From Angiostrongylus vasorum (lineage: Eukaryota > Nematoda > Chromadorea > Rhabditida > Metastrongylidae): a stretch of 64,000 nucleotides of DNA. Below the pieces are notes generated by a model. The model was not told the DNA's origin and ran no database searches. It saw only the letters and a list, made by a program, of their open reading frames with translations. Positions within the stretch are counted from its first letter, which is position 1. Every line of letters begins with the position of its first letter. Of this stretch, positions 36,201-45,628 are shown one piece after another. Both the position numbers and the translations under genes were made by a program. Where the stretch lies: assembly GCA_018806985.1 (NCBI GenBank), contig JADANN010000307.1, forward strand, positions 1 to 64,000. The letters are read 5' to 3'.

Positions 36201-36660
36201 TTTAGGGTCAGGGTAATGAGGCCCGTTTCTCTTACTGTGTTTAGCTTCTTGATACCACGTATAGCTTGATGATCTCTGAACGTGGGGGTTGGATATACTC
36301 ACAGTTAGCTTGCCGGCCTCTGCAAGAATATACATAGAGCTGATTTGTTGGAGACGACTCGTAACCGCCTCCCGCATATTTCTCCCTCACTTGATTGTAG
36401 GCTTCCGGTCGAACTAACTCGTAGAGTACAATCCGCATAAACAAGAATATATCCGCGTACTCTTAAATACAGAAGGTGTGACCCAAATCGGGGCAGCAGG
36501 AACACAGAGTCCATCCCTTGGATCCAACTGAGTCTCAGGAAGCAATGGTCTCCTTAAGTCCGCGACTAACTACCAATCCGCCACCTAGGGACGCGCCAAG
36601 TTACCAGGCGACTAACCAACATCGGGTCCATCTGTGAGTGAGATCCGTGGAGGTGGCATA
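33240..36660 (-). mobile_element. RTE-clade non-LTR retrotransposon, nearly full-length, decayed
   Basis: Read on the minus strand, 5' to 3': a leader and N-terminal part (36,660 to about 36,000); an apurinic-type endonuclease with VGDFNAKI (GDFN at 35,773-35,784); a linker with a multi-copy block near 35,240-35,350; and a reverse transcriptase with the FADD active-site box at 34,189-34,200. The C-terminal block (LTYASETCSLRKQ) lies near 33,850, and the 3' end is around 33,240-33,340. Frames are interrupted in many places, so it is inactive. A SINE is nested inside the RT at 34,596-34,896. The family copies itself by target-primed reverse transcription. Domain order and length fit RTE (about 3.2 kb). 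Confidence 0.85.
34596..34896 (+). mobile_element. SINE family A nested in RTE, with 9-bp target duplication
   Basis: ACTTGCTCA occurs at 34,587-34,595 and again at 34,897-34,905, flanking the insertion exactly. The uninterrupted RTE at about 63,045-63,060 has the single target (reverse complement GCTTGCTCACATGG). The insert shows the head GCTGTGGTCGGAGGCGCC and GTGGAGTCAATCCCCTGCGCC, the family body, and a tail AAAGCTTTATGCTTTATCC. This fixes the element length at 301 bases and shows it is younger than the RTE copy. Confidence 0.95.
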
Positions 36661-37672
36661 TAGCAAAGCAAAAATATTTCGGAAAGATACTAACAAAGAA
36701 ACCATATTGAGTGGAATGTATTTCTTCTGACTTGACCGAATCAATAAATTCGTTTACAAATCAATGTGATCCTGATGTATGTGTGAACTCATTTTGGTGA
36801 GCCGGAAGGCTACTATCCAGAGCAGCTCTTCCAGAGTGTCCTCACAACAACGATTAATGGTAAAAGCAACTTTATAATATTCTTCGATGCATGCTTGGAG
36901 ACTGTTTGGGAAAATTACACCATGGGCATAAGTTTATACAGAATTTCACCTAGTCGTAGAGTGTGAAGCGCATATATAAGGGATTTTATTGTCCCAATGT
37001 TTTATTTGAGGCTGGAAAGCGTTTCTGGGTACAAGTTAAACTGCAATCTGCAGCGGGACATTCATCCAATCTCAGAAGGAGATCTATATCTTTATCGGAG
37101 GCGCAGCTACGAGCAAACTTTTAAGAGGTATAGATCGCCAGTCTATTGTTACTTTTAAGCCTAAAATAGTGAGAAAGGGACATCACGTCAAAACCTGATG
37201 CCTATCACAAACAGACTGCTCTTCTTAGGATGGTGCTAAGTGGAATACGTCATAAAACTACGATTTTTTATGATTTTGGTGAATTATTCGCGCGAACATT
37301 TGACATAGGGAGAAAATCTCTGAAGTGGCTTTTTAATCAAGTCAGGCTAATTAAGTAATTCAACATTTGCATCGTACAAACTAGAAAACCGTTTTGCATT
37401 CTAAAACGATCCTTTGGGCTTAGAGACGGATGTGGTTTACTAAGCAATGTCATGAGTCTTCATCTGTCCACCAGTTTTCCCACGAATCTCAAAAAATTTT
37501 ACAGCCCTTTTAATCGTCCTAAGTGTTAAATGATGTGTTTGGTCGTAATGATCGTCTTTCAAGAGCAGCGAACTCAAGTAAAGCATACCGATGTGCACCA
37601 GGCCCGTCATATACAAATAATGTGACTAGACAGAGTTGACCTTTTTTCCTTTTGACTTTTTTCGGCAGGATA

Positions 37673-37875
37673 AAAGGATAAAGGATAAGGCGCTCGGTGT
37701 TGACCAATGCGTGGTGGCCAACTAATGTATCGAGCCAGTGCTGCTATCCTTCCAGACAAGTCTGGTACCAATTTGCCGACCCCGGAGTGATGGAAGGCTT
37801 GATGGGCCATAGGCGCTCGGATCGATTCTACGTGTGTGTTGCAGGGCCCCTCCGACCACTGCGCCAGACGCGCCC
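37673..37875 (-). mobile_element. SINE family A, internally deleted, with target duplication
   Basis: The minus-strand copy carries the tail (plus view GATAAAGGATAAGGCGCTCG) and the head (GACCACTGCGCCAGACGCGCC) but lacks about 80-100 central bases after CGGTGTTGACCAATGC. It is flanked by CTTTTTTCGGCAGGATA (37,656-37,672) and CTTTTTCGGCAGAATA (37,875-37,890), a duplicated site. The target is the terminal sequence of the adjoining family B element. Confidence 0.9.
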
Positions 37876-37877
37876 TT

Positions 37878-38295
37878 TTTCGGCAGAATATTATGTGAAA
37901 CACAACTATAATGATGCTGAGATATTTACAAAACTCCGGTGCGCAGGTTTCAGCGGTGAAGAACGAACGCGCTATTATCCTTTCCGCAGGCTAACGCGTT
38001 TGCCGCTCCACTATGCGGGTCCTTCGTTTCACCTGTCTCTTAGCGAGTTTTCTCTCTACCAGCCATCAACAATTACCCGTCAACGGAATTGGTCTGAGGA
38101 GCGCAAATCTTCCATAGAGGGTAACTGCTCATGGATAGTAGGAAGAAGACTCGCTGAAAGACAGACGAAACCAGGAACCCGCATGGTGTGGTGATGAATG
38201 CGTTAGGCAGCGGAAAGGGGAATAGCGTGTCCGTTCCCCATCGTAGACAACTGCGGTCTGGACTTTTTCAAATATCTCAGCATCAAAATGATTAA
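37878..38295. mobile_element. Family B foldback: two head-to-head tRNA-like units
   Basis: The left arm, minus-oriented, reads GATGCTGAGATATTTACAAA, GAACGAACGCGCTATTATCC, TCCTTCGTTTCACC. The right arm, plus-oriented, reads GACGAAACCAGGAACCCGC, ATGGTGTGGTGATGAATGCG, GGAATAGCGTGTCCGTTCCC, TTCAAATATCTCAGCATC. The arms are about 150-170 bases with a short shared centre. Each carries an A-box-like and a B-box-like block. The chance open frame at 37,697-38,194 crosses it and is not a gene. Confidence 0.85.
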
Positions 38296-38337
38296 ACAGT
38301 TTGAAAAAAAGTCAGATAAAGCGTCTGACGTTGAATA

Positions 38338-38595
38338 ATCTCTGATGGATGCGCCATTCATTCGACATTATCAAGCATCGTTAGAGGTGGTTGGATACAT
38401 ATCTGGGCTGTGCAGTGAATTAACGGTGGTGCCACACCGCTGTATAAATTCGATGCTTTTATCTTTCTAGACAAATCTAGTACCGATCTGGTAACCTGGG
38501 AATGATGGTGATGTTGCATGAACTAGCACGCGGGATCGAACGAAACTCCACATGTGTATTGCAATACATCTCTAACTGCCGTGCTACACGTGCCC
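38338..38595 (-). mobile_element. SINE family A, degenerate, minus strand
   Basis: Plus-strand view: CTGATGGATGCGCCATTCATTCG (3' end region), ATTATCAAGCATCGTTAGAGG, then CGGGATCGAACG and a GTATTGCAATACATCTC head. Order and spacing match the family. Diverged. Confidence 0.75.
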
Positions 38596-38961
38596 GCAAA
38601 AAAAAGGAGCCATATTTCAATTGGATAAAAACTGACAATAAGTCGATAAGAGCTGATATTACATCGATGACAATTAATAAAAAAATATTAACTGATTGAC
38701 AACTAGTAATAAATCGAATGATTTTAACTGATTGATTGGTTTGAAAAATAATTGATAGCACTGGTGACATCATCAAAAACAATAAACATTAATACTGTTA
38801 GTGATAATTCGTGACAATATGGTAATGTATAACTTAAAGTACAATTACTACAACATGGTGATTATGATAATGAATTAAATTATTAACCATTGAAATTATA
38901 TTGTGTTCATAGTTTGTAATGGGTTATGATTTCCAGTAACTTCTAATACTATCAATAATAA

Positions 38962-39065
38962 CCTGCGGTCCGGAGTTTCGCAAATATCGCAGCATCATTG
39001 TAGTTGTATTTCACAGCATACCCTACCATAGACGTAAGGAATAGGAAGTATATAAAGTGATTACA
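38962..39065 (+). mobile_element. Family B trailer fragment
   Basis: ACCTGCGGTCCGGAGTTTCG, AAATATCGCAGCATCATTG and CAGCATACCCTACCATAGAC form the 3' arm end of family B. The tRNA-like part is absent. Confidence 0.7.
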
Positions 39066-39125
39066 TTGATAATTCTGTTAACAATAATTAATGAATAGTG
39101 TTGCTAACTAGCTTTGACGCGGGGG

Positions 39126-39402
39126 GGCGTGTGACGCAGTGGTCGGAGGCGCCCTGCGACACATATATGGGATCGATCCTCGCGTCCGCGGCCCACCAAG
39201 CCTTCCATTGCTCGAGGTCGGCAAACTGGTATCAGACTTGTGCGGTAGGATAGCAGCACTGGCTCGATGCATCGTTAGCCACCGCTATTCATTGCAAAGG
39301 GCAGGCGTGCATTCAATCACCTCCAACAATGCTTATTGAAGTCGAATTCATGACTCATCCCTCGGGGATTGATCTACGCCGAGAACTTTATCCTTCTTAT
39401 CT
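39126..39402 (+). mobile_element. SINE family A
   Basis: Head GGCGTGTGACGCAGTGGTCG, B-box area GGGATCGATCCTCGCG, body CAGACTTGTGCGGTAGGATA, end CGCCGAGAACTTTATCC. Well conserved. Confidence 0.9.
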
Positions 39403-39599
39403 TTTAAATAACAACCGGTTAACAATCGATAACAATAATAAATGATTATTCGTGGTAGTAATGTGTTCATTAACAACAATGTGTTGGTTCGATTGTGCCC
39501 CATGCCCCCTACTCCGGACATCCATCCATCCCTCCGTGGGTTGGGAACTCGTACTAGACTTGTCTGAGATCCAATCCACACGGGACCGTCCTAGCATGG

Positions 39600-39850
39600 A
39601 CATTCCACGACACGAGGAACAATCGACTCCACTAGCATTTGACGACATTCATAACGAAGACAAAAAAGGAACGCTTAAGCAGCAGCCGAATCCACACGCG
39701 AAAAGTTCGAAGACCTTCATGAATGATGGAAGCGAGGAAACGAATCAAAGTGCAAAACGCGCTGGGGCATCGACATCGTATGTGATATCGAGTCATATAA
39801 AGAAGCATATGTAAAGAGAAACAATTGCATAAATTACATCACTGTGAGAA
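39600..39850. repeat. Dispersed repeat E, copy 1
   Basis: Blocks TTTGACGACATTCATAACGA, TTCGAAGACCTTCATGAATG and ATATCGAGTCATATAAAG recur in order at 53,960-54,120. It is open on the plus strand (reading SSKTFMNDGSEE). The other copy reads the same SSKTFMND, so the family may derive from a coding sequence. Not identified. Confidence 0.5.
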
Positions 39851-40603
39851 TAAGAAGTGTTTAACGAACTCAGGAGAGGAATTGGGTAATCGGCCAATGG
39901 GCTATTCATTCGTAGAGGGCGAGATGGACGCAGAGGCCAGGAGTGGGGCGGAGCGGTGCCCGAAATTGAACGGAGCTAAAGCAAGCGCAATCAGGCGTCC
40001 GTCAGCATTTCGTCTCATACGTTCTGCACTGCTCACACAGGTTTTTGGTACTAGTAATGTTGAAAAACACTGATTGTATAGCTTTTGAATCGCTTATTTG
40101 AATGTACGAATTCAATTCAATTCGCATTCCAGTGGCTTACACTACTTACTTAAGTGACCTACTTCAATTTCATTCCGTTTTTCGTCCTTGTGAATTTCAT
40201 ACGAGAATTTTACCTCTTCGCAACATCCCTCTAACATCGAATCGACACTTTAACTTTCCTCTTCGCTTAATTTGAAGGTGTTCTGTGCTTTACATAACGA
40301 TTACTTAAAAGTAGCAGTATTCTAGTCCATTTTTTCATGGTCCTCGTCGAGGGTCCTTTTATTTCTCCATGTCCACTTGAAACACGATTAAAATAAAAAG
40401 GGGAACCATGGGAGTAATCTTCTATATCGCTAAAATCTAGGATTTGTTATTCCATCTTATTGTAACTTGTAGGTTGCAACTCTACCTATCAGGAGCAAGA
40501 CTCTGTTATTGATTTTTTGCTAGGATATGCCGTAATGTGGCGTAATAACGTAAATGTGCAAAACGCTGGTGATCTGATTGCACCTTACTTCTCCACTCTA
40601 GTG

Positions 40604-40746
40604 CTATGTTTTGTTGTCAAATAAGTGCTTATGAAGTTCCGCTTCTGGATGGATCCATTGTAGCGGAAGTGGAATGCTCGTTCCTGTCTGTTGTGATCGA
40701 CTGCCGGTACGACTTGAAGTGGCTGTGATTGCCGCCACGGGACTTC
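40604..40746 (-). CDS. Probable terminal exon of an unrecognised minus-strand gene
   Basis: The minus strand has a good acceptor (TTCATTACAG) before 40,746, then 46 codons and a TAG at 40,604-40,606, entering with two bases. The peptide is Ser/Thr-rich (SPVAAITATSSRTGSRSQQ) and ends IPLPLQWIHPEAELHKHLF. I do not recognise it. Upstream exons would lie to the right of 40,800 but were not identified. The gene is oriented head to head with C2CD5. Confidence 0.4.
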
Positions 40747-41647
40747 CTGTAATGAATAAGGTCCTCATTTTTTGAACTTCTATTCCAATTATTTTTACAT
40801 ATAGGTTTACATAAATATACATAGACGATTGTCAGCATCGTCTATATCAGACGTTTATTTTGTATTCTTCATATTTTTCCTTCTTAGATAGAAAACACCT
40901 CATGTGCTTTTTTTTTCTGCTAAAATGTTCTGCACATGTATTGTCTGTAAAAGAGAGCCGTGTACTTGCTTTGCTTGTGATAGTCTTAAGAGAGAAAGAG
41001 AGAGAGACAGCTGTGGCATTTGGTCTTAGGAAGTCTTTTCTTTTACATCATCCAGAATTTTTAATCTGTCTGCGTTTCCAGCTCAGTCCCATCATCGAGT
41101 GCTACCCTGAGTATCCGACGTTCCACTCATAAGAATTTTTTAATTCATTCAAAATGTTTTATCTCATGCGAGAGATGTTTTCCTCTTCTTTGAAGTCGAC
41201 TTTCAATTCTTCATTTTAGCTCCAGTTCTACGTCACTGTCCTAAAAATAGCGAGAATTTTGGGAATGGGAAAAATTTTGGTTTTGATTTGACCAAATATA
41301 TCGCATTTCATAACAGAGTCAATTTAAAACTTTGTCAAAATAATATATCGCATGAATCTAAATGTTTTTGTAGACAAGATGTGAGTTCGCCTATCCTTCC
41401 AAGTTAGATGCTCAGGCTTCTGAAGGCCAAGAATCAATCTTTTCCTCTGAGACTTGTCCCTCCACCAGTGAAGTGATAGAATCAGTGGTTGGCTTTCTAG
41501 TGAGATGAAGTGGTGACCCCGAATGTTGAGCTATTGATGGCTATTCCTCTTGTACCCGAGTCGATGACCCGTCGTCACTCGTAGCCTCAGCTGGCGTGTG
41601 ATTTGATTCTCGAGTAACGACCCAAGAGCTTTCATATAACCTAGAGC

Positions 41648-41935
41648 GATAAGATAAAGGATAAAGCTGTCGGCGTTGATCAATCCCTGAGGGATGCGCC
41701 ATGCGTTCGACTTCATTAAGCATCGTTTGGAGGTGATCGAATGCTTATCTGGCCTTTAGAATGACTCGCGGTGACGTACCGATGTATCGAGCCAGTGCTG
41801 CCATCCTGCAAGAGATGTCTGATACCAATTTGCCGACCCCGGAGTGATGGAAGGCTTGGTGGGACATGGGCGCGAGGATCGATTCCACCTGTATGTTGCA
41901 GGGCACGTCCAACCACTGCGCCACACTCGCCCCCT
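41648..41935 (-). mobile_element. SINE family A, minus strand
   Basis: Plus view starts GATAAAGGATAAAGCTGTCG and ends CCACTGCGCCACACTCGCCC. All family landmarks are present, including GGGATGCGCCATGCGTTCGAC. Confidence 0.9.
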
Positions 41936-42073
41936 AGAGCGGTGGAAGGAAGAATCTCCCTTTATTCCCAGTTCTTTGGCAAACTTTTCACATAATGTTG
42001 AAGAAACAGGAAGGGCGTTATGGTCTCAATTATGAAACAAGTTGATTTGCTTGAGTGTTATCCATCCTGTTGA

Positions 42074-42363
42074 GAGGGCGCGTGTGGCGCAGTGGTCGGA
42101 GGCGCTCTGCAATATGGGTGGGGTCGATCCGCGCGCCCATGGCACACCAAGCTTTCCTTCCCTCCGTGGTCGGCAAATTGGTACCAGTGCTGTCTGGGGG
42201 ATAGCAGCATTGGCTCGATAGATATATCGGTCGACCACCGCGAGTCATTGTAAAGGTCAAAAATGAATTCAAACACCTTCAACGATGCTCAATGAAGTCG
42301 AATGCATGGCGCATCCCTCAGGAATTGATCAACGCCAAGAGCTTTATCCTTTATCCTTTTTGT
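42074..42363 (+). mobile_element. SINE family A, well preserved
   Basis: Head GGCGCGTGTGGCGCAGTGGT, then GGGGTCGATCCGCGCGCCC, TGGTACCAGTGCTGTCTGGG, CATGGCGCATCCCTCAGG and the tail TTTATCCTTTATCCTTTTTG. One of the better copies for deriving a consensus. Confidence 0.92.
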
Positions 42364-42680
42364 TCATCCTCGGTGTAAGCGAATCATGACGTAATTGAAA
42401 AAAGTAAATTTAAGTCAAAAGCATAGAACCTCTGCAGGAAGCATCCTACTGCGAATCATTTTGAAAAAATACTTCTAATCTGGTGAACCTGTCTAATATC
42501 TATCACTTTTAAGCACAAATAGCAAAACCACAAAAAAACCAATGCGGACATTACCGTTGGATTTTCTTATTTTTTCTTTAACCGAAATTTCTGATTAACC
42601 TAAGTATTCCTTTTTAAATGTGGGAACATTGAGAGCTAAAGCGTAGGCGTAGAATCGAGAACATATGATAAACGGTGCTT

Positions 42681-43050
42681 CCGATGGTTTATCGCCCCAT
42701 TATGGCTGGGCGGTGTTCAGGCTGCCATGCATAGCGGAGGGATTTATACCCTCCAGCAGGCCCTCCGAAATGGCGGAGTCCGGCGTTTTCACCAGGAAGC
42801 CCAGCTAGGACTAAACCAGTACTAGGACTGACCACCGTCCTGGTATCAAACTAATCGCTGCTGGAAAATCTCGCTCTGATCCGCAAAGGTTGCGACTGCC
42901 TGTGGTGGTGACGACCTGAGGCAGACTTTGGCCGGGCTGACCTCGAGACTCCAGGGAACGACAATGGCTAATCCAGTAAATCTCCGGAGAATGGAAATTA
43001 TGCTGGGTTCCGCACAACTAGTGAAGACGAACCATCCAAAGAACAAGCTA
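42681..43050 (+). mobile_element. Family C element
   Basis: Starts CCGATGGTTTATCGCCCCAT, contains CCACCGTCCTGGTATCAAAC and GACTTTGGCCGGGCTGACC, and ends with GTGAAGACGAACCATCCAAAG. It lies about 200 bases upstream of the first recognised C2CD5 exon, in sense orientation. Confidence 0.88.
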
Positions 43051-43249
43051 AAACAGTCAAAAAGTTAATAGTAACAGCGGATTGGCCAGGGTAGTGGGAG
43101 CGATGTACTCAGATGAGATGTCGAGCAGTTCATCGTGTTCGCTCAAATTTCGTTGCTGTAGGGAACAACCTTTTTTTTATACAACTTGTTGTAAACTTAC
43201 ATCGGTTCTATGATATTTTCACCACTGAAATGTTGCCGTTTTGTTTCAG

Positions 43250-45628
43250 TCAATAAATTGCACGGATGCCTTTGTAGAAGTTCGATTTGCCGATGAGATT
43301 CACAAGACGGACGTTGTTACTAGTCTCAATCCCCAGTGGGACAGTGATCTCTTCCCATTCGATACGGATGAAAAGCAACTGTTGGAGTGTGGAGTTCAGT
43401 TTAGGTGAGAAGCCTTTCATACCTAGTAGTGCTGAGAATTCTTCCCGTCCTGTACTGAACATGAAACGGAAAATCGGCAGAAAGTCTTAGTACATCGTCT
43501 CATTAGGCAGTTTCGAATCTGCAGGCTAAAGATAACATGTGTTCATATTTTTTACTTGCAATGCTTTCTTAGGACAGACGGGGATACTAGTTCTTGAAGA
43601 GGGCGTGTAGCGCAGTGGTCTGAGGCGCCCTGCAATACACATGGGATTGATCCCCGCTCCCCCTGGGCCACCAAGCCATCCATCCCTCCGGGGTCGGGAA
43701 TTTGGTACCAGACTTGTATGGGAGGGTAGCAGCACTGACTTGATACATCGGTAGCACAGCGCGAGTCATTGTAAAGGCCAGATATGCATTCAGTCACCTC
43801 CAAACGATGCTTAGTGAAGTCAATTGCATGGCGCATCCCTCAGGGATTGATCAACGCCAAGAGCTTCATTCTTTATTTATTTTGTTCTGTAATGTTTTCT
43901 TAGTAAACAGTTTTTATTAAACAACAATGCTTTACATCTTGTAACAGTTCCCAGGATCGACTTTCTATTAACCTCGGCATTGGAATATGAAAGCGTCGTT
44001 TTCTTGTTCAGCAATCGCGAGGTTGTTAAACAGCATACATTTACTTCCATACAAAAAACACAGTACAATACAACAGTAGCTGACGTTTCGGCAGTATCGC
44101 CTTCTTCAGAGCCTGGAAGGGTATACTGACATACAATTTACTAGGCCAAACGCTTCAATGACACTTACAAAAAAGACGAAAAAACTCTATGGTAATTACA
44201 TGGTCAGCTACTGTTGTATTGTACTGTGTTTTTGTATGGAAGTAAATGTATGCTGTTTAACAACCTCGCGATTGCTGAACAAGAAAACGACGCTTTCATA
44301 TAACAATGCTTTAATTTAAGAGTGATGGATCATGACACTTATTCGGCCAATGATGCTATTGGCCGAGTAAACTTGGACGTAAACATCATCGTGGAAAAGA
44401 TGCGAATGCAGGAGTTGGAAAGGATAGACGAGACTCACACCCTTCCCATATACGACACCCTTAACGGTTGGTTTGATTCTATAATTTAGGTTAGGTTGTA
44501 ACTTGTTAGAAATACCACATATCCTTTTAGCAACACTGGAATGTTTTAGGGTCATCCACAGGTATTTATTAGCATAAATATGTGATTTAGTTTTGGTTTT
44601 GAAACTAGTGCATCTAACGACATTAAAGACAGAACAGACGGATCTAGCCGTATAAGACGATTTTTCGTTTCCTTGTTTGATTTAACATCGTGTGCATTGA
44701 CACTAATAGATGCTATGATATGAGTCATATGTGGCCCACGTTTTTTCTCAGTTGATTCTTTTGCTGTATTTTTTCCTATGTCTTTGTACTAACTCAATAG
44801 GGTTCTTCTTAGATTGAGACTTGAGAGAAGGTGCATTGTCGTTCGGAAGGTAATTGAAGTAAATTTAGATCTTTAATACGTCCAATATGGTCAATTGCCT
44901 ATTACTTCAGTAAGTTCCCAGTACCAAAAAACGAAACGACAGAACTGCTGTTTATGAGAAGAAGCGTAGTTAAACTATGGTGAAGATAAGAACCTGTATA
45001 GCGCTTATTTACAAAGATGTCCTAATTCTTTTCGTCTAGGTAGATCTTTTTACTCCCCCCTCCCCCCTACCCACCCACCCATATTAGCTGGTTTCTAAAA
45101 TTAATAAACTTTTTGTACGAATTAAGGGGGTATTAAAATGCAAAATCTTAAGGAAAGACATAAGGAAAAGAAATAAGGGCAAGAGAAGGGGAAAATTATG
45201 ATAAGCCCGTAGAAGATAGAGAGTTGTACTGCGGAAAAACGACTTCTGGTTATGTCTGGGTATAAAGTTTAAAGTAATACAGTTATACAGTTAGTTATAC
45301 AGTACAGTAAAGCATATTGTTATGCAATTGGTGAGTGTGGTGTGAGGAACTAACAGTCCCAGTAGAATTTCAGTAGAAGGTCCCAGTAGTAGAAAGTCCC
45401 AGTACAGTAGAATTTCCTTCGTTATCCTTACATGACAGTTATCGAAGAACCCATAGGGTCGTTAATAGGTTAGATCTCCTCACATTGATTGCCACTTTTG
45501 TTTTGGTTCATAAATGCTTGTCGAATAATGAATGAAATCTCTAGGTAACCGTGGTGAACTTATCTTTCGGGTGAAGTTACACCTGCTGGTTGAAATGGAT
45601 TGGAAGAACTACGTACAAATTGTATCCG
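43250..45628 (+). CDS. C2CD5: C2CD5 exons: C2 domain
   Basis: Exon 43,250-43,404 (after TTGTTTCAG) reads TDAFVEVRFADEIHKTDVV, then LNPQWDSD. Exon 44,321-44,466 reads VMDHDTYSANDAIGRV, almost identical to the vertebrate C2CD5 segment, then LPIYDTLNG. Exon 45,545-45,628 reads NRGELIFRVKL (family: GIRGEINVVVKV). The Asp residues of TDAF and MDHD...ND sit where C2 domains bind calcium. Split codons AG+A and G+GT join exactly. The C2 first strand is missing. Confidence 0.9.

Noticed and set aside
37697..38194. 165-codon open frame, one of the longest in the window
   Set aside because: It crosses a SINE A end and both arms of a family B foldback, so it is a chance frame in repeats.
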